A DNA stretch of 64,000 bases from Pseudocitrobacter vendiensis (GTDB taxonomy: Bacteria > Pseudomonadota > Gammaproteobacteria > Enterobacterales > Enterobacteriaceae). Position numbers and translations under genes: made by a program. Under the pieces are notes generated by a model that saw only the letters and a program-made list of their open reading frames with translations, was not told where the DNA came from and ran no database searches. Of the stretch, positions 58,234 to 64,000 are shown piece after piece; the stretch's first letter is position 1; each line of letters opens with the position of its first letter. The stretch spans positions 186,001 to 250,000 of the forward strand of contig NZ_CALSBS010000004.1 in NCBI RefSeq assembly GCF_943590815.1. The letters are read 5' to 3'.

Positions 58234-59823
58234 TTAGTGCTCGCGAGTTTTGCGGAACTCGACATCAGGGTAACGTTCCTGCGTCAGGTTCAGGTTAACC
58301 ATCGTTGGCGCGATATAGGTCAGATTATCGCCACCATCCAGCGCCAGTTGCACTTCGTTCTTACGTTTGAACTCTTCGAATTTCTTCACGTCTTTGCCTT
58401 CTACCCAACGGGCAGTGGCGACGTTCACCGATTCGTAAATCGCTTCAACGTTGTATTCGCTTTTCAGGCGCGCCACAACCACGTCAAACTGCAGCACACC
58501 CACCGCGCCGACGATCAAATCGTTGTTGGCGATAGGCCGGAAGACCTGTACTGCGCCCTCTTCTGAAAGCTGTACCAGCCCTTTAAGCAACTGTTTTTGC
58601 TTCAGCGGATCGCGCAGACGAATACGACGGAACAGTTCCGGCGCGAAGTTCGGAATGCCGGTGAACTTCATCATTTCGCCCTGGGTGAAGGTGTCACCAA
58701 TCTGAATGGTGCCGTGGTTATGCAGGCCGATAATGTCGCCCGGATAGGCTTCTTCCACGTGAGAACGGTCGCCCGCCATAAAGGTCAGCGCGTCAGAAAT
58801 GACCACGTCTTTACCAATACGCACCTGACGTAGCTTCATGCCTTTCTCATACTTACCCGAAACGACACGCATAAACGCTACGCGGTCACGGTGTTTCGGG
58901 TCCATGTTGGCCTGAATTTTAAAGACGAAGCCAGAGAACTTCTCTTCAGCTGCAACAACTTCACGGGTATCTGTTTTACGCGGCATCGGCGCAGGCGCCC
59001 ACTCCACCAGGCCATCCAGCATGTGATCAACACCGAAGTTACCCAATGCGGTACCGAAGAATACCGGGGTGATTTCACCGGCCAGGAACAGCTCTTCATC
59101 GAATTCGTTCGATGCGCCCTGAACCAGCTCCAGTTCATCACGCAGTTGCTGCGCCAGATCTTCACCGACAGCGGCATCCAGTTCCGGGTTATTCAGCCCT
59201 TTTACGATGCGCACTTCCTGAATGGTGTGGCCTTTACCGGTCTGATAAAGATAGGTTTCATCTTTATAGAGATGGTAAACACCTTTAAACAGTTTGCCGC
59301 AGCCAATCGGCCAGGTGATCGGCGCACAGCCGATTTTCAGCTCGTTTTCCACTTCATCCAGCAACTCCATCGGGTCGCGGATATCACGGTCGAGTTTGTT
59401 CATAAAGGTGAGGATCGGCGTATCGCGCAGACGGGTGACTTCCATCAGCTTACGGGTACGATCTTCTACGCCTTTCGCAGCATCGATAACCATCAGGCAG
59501 CAGTCCACCGCCGTCAGGGTACGATAAGTATCTTCCGAGAAGTCTTCGTGCCCTGGGGTGTCCAGCAGGTTCACCAGGCAATCGTGATACGGGAACTGCA
59601 TCACCGACGTGGTGATAGAAATACCACGCTGTTTTTCCATCTCCATCCAGTCAGATTTCGCATGCTGGCTGGAGCCACGGCCTTTTACCGTACCCGCAGT
59701 CTGAATCGCCTGTCCGAACAGAAGAACTTTTTCGGTAATCGTCGTTTTACCGGCATCCGGGTGGGAAATAATGGCAAAAGTGCGGCGCTTCGCCACCTCT
59801 TGCAAATAAGGGGACAACGTCAT
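58234..59823 (-). CDS. prfC: Peptide chain release factor RF3
   Basis: A 529-residue translational GTPase that recycles RF1 and RF2 from the ribosome. GTPase motifs are SHPDAGKTT (near 20), the switch [10 protein letters not shown] (near 88) and NKLD (near 142). EF-G-like domains II and III follow. Full E. coli length. Confidence 0.98.
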   Translation of the reverse strand: MTLSPYLQEVAKRRTFAIISHPDAGKTTITEKVLLFGQAIQTAGTVKGRGSSQHAKSDWMEMEKQRGISITTSVMQFPYHDCLVNLLDTPGHEDFSEDTYRTLTAVDCCLMVIDAAKGVEDRTRKLMEVTRLRDTPILTFMNKLDRDIRDPMELLDEVENELKIGCAPITWPIGCGKLFKGVYHLYKDETYLYQTGKGHTIQEVRIVKGLNNPELDAAVGEDLAQQLRDELELVQGASNEFDEELFLAGEITPVFFGTALGNFGVDHMLDGLVEWAPAPMPRKTDTREVVAAEEKFSGFVFKIQANMDPKHRDRVAFMRVVSGKYEKGMKLRQVRIGKDVVISDALTFMAGDRSHVEEAYPGDIIGLHNHGTIQIGDTFTQGEMMKFTGIPNFAPELFRRIRLRDPLKQKQLLKGLVQLSEEGAVQVFRPIANNDLIVGAVGVLQFDVVVARLKSEYNVEAIYESVNVATARWVEGKDVKKFEEFKRKNEVQLALDGGDNLTYIAPTMVNLNLTQERYPDVEFRKTREH

Positions 59824-59914
59824 AATGGGATCTTCTTTCCAGGCGCAGCAAAGCGCTGCGCACGTTAAATACGAAAAATTGCGGCTATTTTACCCATCAA
59901 AGGGGGACAGGCAA

Positions 59915-60592
59915 TCACTGTTTACACAGGAGTAACTCCAGTTCGCTTAATGACGAAACGGTATAGTCGGGTTTGATGCCTTCCGGCAGCGGCTGCTGGT
60001 GCGCATTCAGCCAGCAGGTAGACCATCCCGCGTTCATGCCACCGAGGATATCCGAGGCCGCAGTATCACCGACCATTAATATGCGCGAGGGGTCCGGGTT
60101 ACCGGCTAATTCCCGCGCGTGGTCGAAAATTCGGCGGTCAGGTTTAGCGACGCCGACCTCTTCAGAAATAATCAGTAAATCAAAGTGATTGCGAAAACCG
60201 GTGCGCTCAAGGCGAATCTGCTGCAACGACGTAAAACCGTTGGTGATGATCCCCATTTTCACTTTGCCTTTCAGCGTGTTGATAAGCGAGGCCGCACCCG
60301 GCAGCGGCGCACAGATTTCCGCCATCGCATTCATAAACGCGTCGTTCAGCTCTTCCGGGGGTACGCTAAGCTGCTCACCCCAGCCAACAAAACGCTGGCG
60401 CTGAAGCTGCAACGAGGTGATTGCCCCGTTCTGGTAATCCACCCACAACGGTTTGTTTACGGCCTGATAGTCCTGAAAATCTTCGGCGGTAAAGGTCACG
60501 CTATAGTCGAGAAACATCCGCTGTAAGCCGCTGAAAGAATCAAACGTAAACAACGTTTCGTCGGCGTCAAAGAAAATCCAGTCCCACTTCAT
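59915..60592 (-). CDS. yjjG: YjjG HAD-family nucleotidase
   Basis: A 225-residue HAD-family phosphatase that hydrolyses dUMP, dTMP and UMP and non-canonical pyrimidine nucleotides. The nucleophile motif [11 protein letters not shown] is at residues 7-17, and [15 protein letters not shown] near 177 is the last HAD motif. Two ATGs are adjacent; the second (60592) has better spacing to AGGTG and matches the E. coli start. It is followed upstream by rimI, 18 bp away, on the same strand. Confidence 0.94.
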   Translation of the reverse strand: MKWDWIFFDADETLFTFDSFSGLQRMFLDYSVTFTAEDFQDYQAVNKPLWVDYQNGAITSLQLQRQRFVGWGEQLSVPPEELNDAFMNAMAEICAPLPGAASLINTLKGKVKMGIITNGFTSLQQIRLERTGFRNHFDLLIISEEVGVAKPDRRIFDHARELAGNPDPSRILMVGDTAASDILGGMNAGWSTCWLNAHQQPLPEGIKPDYTVSSLSELELLLCKQ

Positions 60593-60610
60593 CATATCAC
60601 CTTGTTTTAC

Positions 60611-61057
60611 TTACATACTGAGCGGCAAAGCCATCACAATCGCATCTTCATGCCCGTCAACTGTCGGGTAGTAATTGCGGCGAATCGTCGCTTCGTTAAA
60701 ACCTAAACTCTCGTAGAGCGCAATGGCGGGCGCGTTCGAGGCGCGTACTTCCAGCCATAGCGTGGCGACGCCACGCTTCTCGACGTCGTCAATCACGTGT
60801 TCCAGTAACTCACGACCCAGCCCGCGACGTTGATAAGCGGGATCGACCGCAATATTGAATAGCGTCGCTTCATCCAGCACTATCTGAGTGATGGCGAAAG
60901 CAGCCAGTTCGTCGCCAACGGTTAGCTTCAGGTTCAGATAACGTTCCCCCTGATTGCTGGCGAAGGTTTTTTCACTCCACGGAAAGGCGTGGGCGCGTTT
61001 TTCAATCTGCCAGGCTGCGGGAAGATCGGTCGTGCTGAGGGTAGAAATCGTGTTCAT
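60611..61057 (-). CDS. rimI: RimI N-alpha-acetyltransferase
   Basis: A 148-residue GNAT acetyltransferase that acetylates the N-terminal alanine of ribosomal protein bS18. The acetyl-CoA loop RRGLGRELLEH is near residues 76-86 and ALYESLGFNEATIRRNYY near 113-130 is typical of the family. Its first 56 bases overlap the end of holD, as in E. coli, suggesting coupled translation. Confidence 0.96.
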   Translation of the reverse strand: MNTISTLSTTDLPAAWQIEKRAHAFPWSEKTFASNQGERYLNLKLTVGDELAAFAITQIVLDEATLFNIAVDPAYQRRGLGRELLEHVIDDVEKRGVATLWLEVRASNAPAIALYESLGFNEATIRRNYYPTVDGHEDAIVMALPLSM

Positions 61058-61439
61058 GTGCGCAAATTTGTTGCCAAAGCGCGGCGCGTGCTGGCGCGCT
61101 GGCTTTTAATTCGTTAAAGGCTGGCGTTGAAACCTGAGTCCCTTCCAGCGAGACGGGCTCATCATTACCAAGGCGCCAACAGTTGCAGCGTTTACCCTGC
61201 GGTAGCATTGCCACTTTTTCAGGCGTGAGTTGCAGGACGCGGTCTGGCGTAAGCTGCAAGGCGCGCAGTACATCGCTAATCAGCGGTTCCGTTAGCGACG
61301 GCAGTTCATCGGCGACCATCACCAGCTGGATGTGCTCCGGTAGCGAAATCGCAATCTCTCCCTGCAACGCCGTTGGGCGGCGCAGTGACCACTGGGTGAT
61401 GCCCAACTGTTGTAATTGCCAGTCTCGCCGGGATGTCAT
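61002..61439 (-). CDS. holD: DNA polymerase III psi subunit
   Basis: A 145-residue psi subunit of the clamp-loader complex, which with chi links the loader to SSB. It opens MTSRRDWQLQQLGITQWSLRRP, the chi-binding N-terminal region, and contains QICAHEHDFYPQHD near the C-terminus. It is somewhat longer than the 137-residue E. coli protein through an extended C-terminus overlapping rimI. Confidence 0.95.
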   Translation of the reverse strand: MTSRRDWQLQQLGITQWSLRRPTALQGEIAISLPEHIQLVMVADELPSLTEPLISDVLRALQLTPDRVLQLTPEKVAMLPQGKRCNCWRLGNDEPVSLEGTQVSTPAFNELKASAPARAALWQQICAHEHDFYPQHDRSSRSLAD

Positions 61440-61560
61440 GTGAAACGCTCCTGTCTATCAAGGGCGCAAATATAGCAAACTCAGCGAAACTGCGCCAATT
61501 ACGCGCTCGCGAGTAAACAACAGTGTATAATCGCCGCCATGTTTAACGAAGGAGCTTTTC

Positions 61561-62592
61561 ATGTCTGCTTTTACCCCGGCAAGTGAAGTCTTGCTGCGCC
61601 ACAGTGATGATTTCGAACAAAGCCGTATTCTGTTTGCCGGAGATTTGCAGGATGACCTGCCTGCCCGCCTCGACACGGCATTCAGCCGCGCCCATACCCA
61701 GCAGTTCCACCACTGGCAGGTATTGAGCCAGCAAATGGGCGAAAAGGTGCGCTACAGCCTGGTGGCCGAAGCGGCAGATGTCGCCGACTGCGACACCTTT
61801 ATTTATTACTGGCCGAAGAACAAGCCAGAAGCCCAGTTCCAGCTGATGAATATTCTGTCACTGCTGCCGCTCGGCACCGATATTTTTGTGGTCGGTGAAA
61901 ACCGCAGCGGCGTGCGCAGCGCCGAACAGATGCTGGCGGATTACGCACCGCTGAACAAAGTCGACAGCGCCCGTCGCTGCGGCCTGTACCATGGTCGTCT
62001 GGAAAAACAGACCACATTTGATGTGGAAAAACAGTGGGGCGAGTATCAGCTCGACGGCCTGACTATCAAAACGCTGCCGGGCGTATTTAGCCGCGATGGG
62101 CTGGACGTGGGCAGCCAGCTGTTGCTCTCCACCCTGACGCCGCACACCAAAGGTAAAGTGCTGGATGTCGGTTGCGGCGCGGGCGTGTTAGCCGCGATGC
62201 TTGCCAGCCATTCGCCAAAAGTGCGTTTAACCCTGTGCGACGTGAGCGCGTCAGCGGTTGAAGCCAGCCGCGCAACCCTTGCGGCGAACGGCTTTGAAGG
62301 TGAAGTATTTGCCAGCAACGTCTTCTCCGAAGTAAAAGGCCGCTTCGATATGATTATCTCCAACCCGCCGTTCCACGATGGCCTGCAAACCAGCCTCGAT
62401 GCCGCACAAACGCTGATTCGTACCGCCGTGCGTCATCTGAACAGCGGCGGTGAGCTGCGCATTGTGGCGAACGCCTTCCTGCCGTACCCGGCGATCCTCG
62501 ACGAAACCTTTGGTTTCCACGAAGTTATCGCGCAGACCGGTCGCTTCAAGGTGTATCGCGCCATCATGACCCGTCAGGCGAAGAAAGCCTAA
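61561..62592 (+). CDS. rsmC: 16S rRNA (guanine-1207-N2)-methyltransferase RsmC
   Basis: A 343-residue enzyme that methylates G1207 of 16S rRNA in the 30S subunit. A degenerate N-terminal methyltransferase-like half (1-165) is followed by an active half with the SAM site [15 protein letters not shown] near residue 200 and the catalytic NPPFHDG near 268. Full family length. It is divergent from holD and followed by a long REP array. Confidence 0.96.
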   Translation: MSAFTPASEVLLRHSDDFEQSRILFAGDLQDDLPARLDTAFSRAHTQQFHHWQVLSQQMGEKVRYSLVAEAADVADCDTFIYYWPKNKPEAQFQLMNILSLLPLGTDIFVVGENRSGVRSAEQMLADYAPLNKVDSARRCGLYHGRLEKQTTFDVEKQWGEYQLDGLTIKTLPGVFSRDGLDVGSQLLLSTLTPHTKGKVLDVGCGAGVLAAMLASHSPKVRLTLCDVSASAVEASRATLAANGFEGEVFASNVFSEVKGRFDMIISNPPFHDGLQTSLDAAQTLIRTAVRHLNSGGELRIVANAFLPYPAILDETFGFHEVIAQTGRFKVYRAIMTRQAKKA

Positions 62593-62603
62593 TCGACACC
62601 CTT

Positions 62604-63281
62604 GCCGGATGCGGCGTACCGCCTTATCCGGCCTGCCGATCCCGTAGGCCTGATAAGCAAAGCGCATCAGGCGCAGTTCCGCGCAGTTGCCGGATGCGGC
62701 GTACCGCCTTATCCGGCCTACCAATCCCGTAGGCCTGATAAGCAAAGCGCATCAGGCGCAGTTCCGCGCAGTTGCCGGATGCGGCATACCGCCTTATCCG
62801 GCCTACCAATCCCGTAGGCCTGATAAGCAAAGCGCATCAGGCGCAGTTCCGCGCAGTTCCGCGCAGTTGCCGGATGCGGCATACCGCCTTATCAGGCCTG
62901 CCGATCCCGTAGGCCTGATAAGCAAAGCGCATCAGGCGATGTTCCGCGCCCTTGCCGGATGCGGCGTACCGCCTTATCCGACCTGCCGATCCCGTAGGCC
63001 TGATAAGCAAAGCGCATCAGGCGCTGTTCGGCACCCTTGCCGGATGCGGCGTACCGCCTTATCAGGCCTACCGATCCCGTAGGCCTGATAAGCAAAGCGC
63101 ATCAGGCGCAGTTCGGCACCCTTGCCGGATGCGGCGTACCGCCTTATCCGGCCTACCGATCCCGTAGGCCTGATAAGCGAAGCGCATCAGGCGCTGTTCC
63201 GCACCCTTGCCGGATGCGGCGTACCGCCTTATCCGACCTGCCGATCCCGTAGGCCTGATAAGCGAAGCGCATCAGGCACAG
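62604..63281. repeat. BIME array of eight 85-bp units
   Basis: Units begin at 62604, 62689, 62774, 62869, 62954, 63039, 63124 and 63209. The period is 85 bp except one of 95 bp, where a GTTCCGCGCA decamer is duplicated. Each unit holds a GCCGGATGCGGCGTACCGCC...TTATCCGGCC-type REP, and a GTAGGCCTGATAAGC...GCATCAGGC REP in the other orientation. All gaps between rsmC and the tRNA promoter are REP; no gene lies here. Confidence 0.95.
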
Positions 63282-63330
63282 AATAATCGCCGTTTTTTGC
63301 AGCAATCGCGCGACATCCAATAATTAACTA

Positions 63331-63370
63331 TTGACGTCAAGCTGAAAATCTCTAGAATGCGCCTCCGTGG
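63331..63370 (+). promoter_or_regulatory. Promoter of the tRNA-Leu cluster
   Basis: TTGACG (63331-63336), 16-bp spacer, TAGAAT (63353-63358), then a GC-rich discriminator GCGCCTCC. This is typical of a stringently controlled stable-RNA promoter. It is 42 bp before the first tRNA. Confidence 0.85.
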
Positions 63371-63400
63371 TAACGATACTTTTTACGGTATCGATGGTAT

Positions 63401-63487
63401 GCGAAGGTGGCGGAATTGGTAGACGCGCTAGCTTCAGGTGTTAGTGTCCTTTCGGACGTGGGGGTTCAAGTCCCCCCCCTCGCACCA
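63401..63487 (+). tRNA. tRNA-Leu(CAG), first copy
   Basis: An 87-nt class II tRNA with encoded CCA. Anticodon CAG sits in GCTTCAGGTGTT; the T arm contains GGTTCAAGTCC. The long variable arm is GTGTCCTTTCGGACG. It belongs to the leuQPV-type cluster. Confidence 0.97.
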
Positions 63488-63517
63488 TAAAAAACCACGT
63501 TATATCGCTCGCACTGT

Positions 63518-63604
63518 GCGAAGGTGGCGGAATTGGTAGACGCGCTAGCTTCAGGTGTTAGTGTTCTTACGGACGTGGGGGTTCAAGTCCCCCCCCTCGC
63601 ACCA
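63518..63604 (+). tRNA. tRNA-Leu(CAG), second copy
   Basis: An 87-nt copy, identical to the first except in the variable arm (GTTCTTACGGACG), where a G-U pair replaces a G-C pair. Encoded CCA. Confidence 0.97.
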
Positions 63605-63635
63605 ACGAGGGCGATATAAACAACGAGATATCTGT

Positions 63636-63722
63636 GCGAAGGTGGCGGAATTGGTAGACGCGCTAGCTTCAGGTGTTAGTGTCCTTACGGACGTGGGGGT
63701 TCAAGTCCCCCCCCTCGCACCA
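63636..63722 (+). tRNA. tRNA-Leu(CAG), third copy
   Basis: An 87-nt copy; the variable arm reads GTCCTTACGGACG. Encoded CCA. Copies are separated by about 30 bp and so are probably processed from one transcript. Confidence 0.97.
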
Positions 63723-63763
63723 GTTCTCGTTCTCTCCCAGTTGTTCTTTCCTGTTTTACTCCA

Positions 63764-63994
63764 TCATTTTACGTTCATCACAATTAGCATTAAACCGCTT
63801 ATCAGCGCGACGCACGACGGCAGCAATACGTAATGACGCCATTGTCGATGCCAGATCATCACGCAGCTCAGCAGCATGCCAACGGTAATAATCCCACGCC
63901 AGGCGTCCATCGATAGCCCGATCAGGCCAAGAACAAAAATCGCCATTCCTGAGATCAGCACGCCCCAGCCACTGCCTAACGTTCTCATCAACAT
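63764..63994 (-). CDS. yjjZ: YjjZ-like small membrane protein (DUF1435)
   Basis: A 76-residue hydrophobic protein with about three membrane segments, starting MLMRTLGSGWGVL and containing WRHYVLLPSCVALISG. It resembles the DUF1435 family, to which E. coli YjjZ is assigned as I recall. Function unknown. The start lies 6 bp from the window edge, so the ribosome site is not visible and an earlier start cannot be excluded. An ATG at 63988 is also in frame. Confidence 0.65.
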   Translation of the reverse strand: MLMRTLGSGWGVLISGMAIFVLGLIGLSMDAWRGIITVGMLLSCVMIWHRQWRHYVLLPSCVALISGLMLIVMNVK

Positions 63995-64000
63995 GGTTTC

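Noticed and set aside
62602..63252. Several 60-130 codon frames in both strands between rsmC and the tRNAs
   Set aside because: They read through the 85-bp REP array and simply repeat its translation.

Overview
This window is chromosomal DNA of an enterobacterium (Enterobacteriaceae, Escherichia/Salmonella/Citrobacter group). With two insertions and two replacements, the gene order from dnaK through thrABC, arcA, creABCD, rob, trpR, slt, ettA, nadR, radA, serB, lplA, deoCABD, yjjIW, osmY, prfC and rsmC to three tRNA-Leu genes is that of the region either side of the numbering origin in E. coli, read in the reverse direction. Protein sequences are close to, but not identical with, those remembered from E. 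coli. Citrobacter is my best guess for the genus; this is inference from recall, not from a search.

Layout. 1-9.8 kb: 5' part of dnaK with its heat-shock promoters, yaaI, a yaaW broken by an in-frame TGA, satP, an inserted pair (Rpn-type nuclease and MFS transporter), mog, talB, yaaJ, yaaA. 9.8-16.6 kb: yaaX, the threonine operon thrLABC with its attenuator, yjtD and the tiny yjjY. 16.7-28.4 kb: arcA, the creABCD operon with a cre-tag, rob, gpmB, yjjX, trpR with its operator, slt, ettA. 28.4-40.6 kb: an ABC-transporter-dependent capsule locus inserted between ettA and nadR. 40.6-46.5 kb: nadR, radA, serB, ytjB, lplA. 46.5-47.4 kb: a REP-associated tyrosine transposase bracketed by REP elements, where E. 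coli has yjjJ. 47.4-56.6 kb: the deo operon with its three DeoR operators, the glycyl-radical pair yjjI/yjjW, a concentrative nucleoside transporter and yjjV. 56.6-64 kb: ytjA, osmY, prfC, yjjG, rimI, holD, rsmC, a large REP array, three tRNA-Leu(CAG) genes and a yjjZ-like gene.

The capsule locus is the main accessory system. kpsE-kpsD-kpsC-kpsS run rightward and converge on a leftward unit that starts with a JUMPstart/ops element and reads kpsM-kpsT-two unique genes. The unique centre (about 35.0-38.8 kb) is strikingly AT-rich and holds only two genes. One is an 805-residue protein joining a GT-A glycosyltransferase to a KpsC/KpsS-like beta-Kdo transferase fold, which I infer is the capsule polymerase. 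The other is a fusion of a left-handed beta-helix acyltransferase and an SGNH-like domain, which I infer is an O-acyl modification enzyme. kpsF and kpsU are absent, so CMP-Kdo would have to come from the LPS pathway. I read this as a compact, probably Kdo-containing, O-acylated capsule built by a one-protein polymerase.

REP/BIME elements are very abundant: ten clusters, including an 8-unit array with 85-bp period and a 5-unit array with 50-bp period beside the transposase gene.
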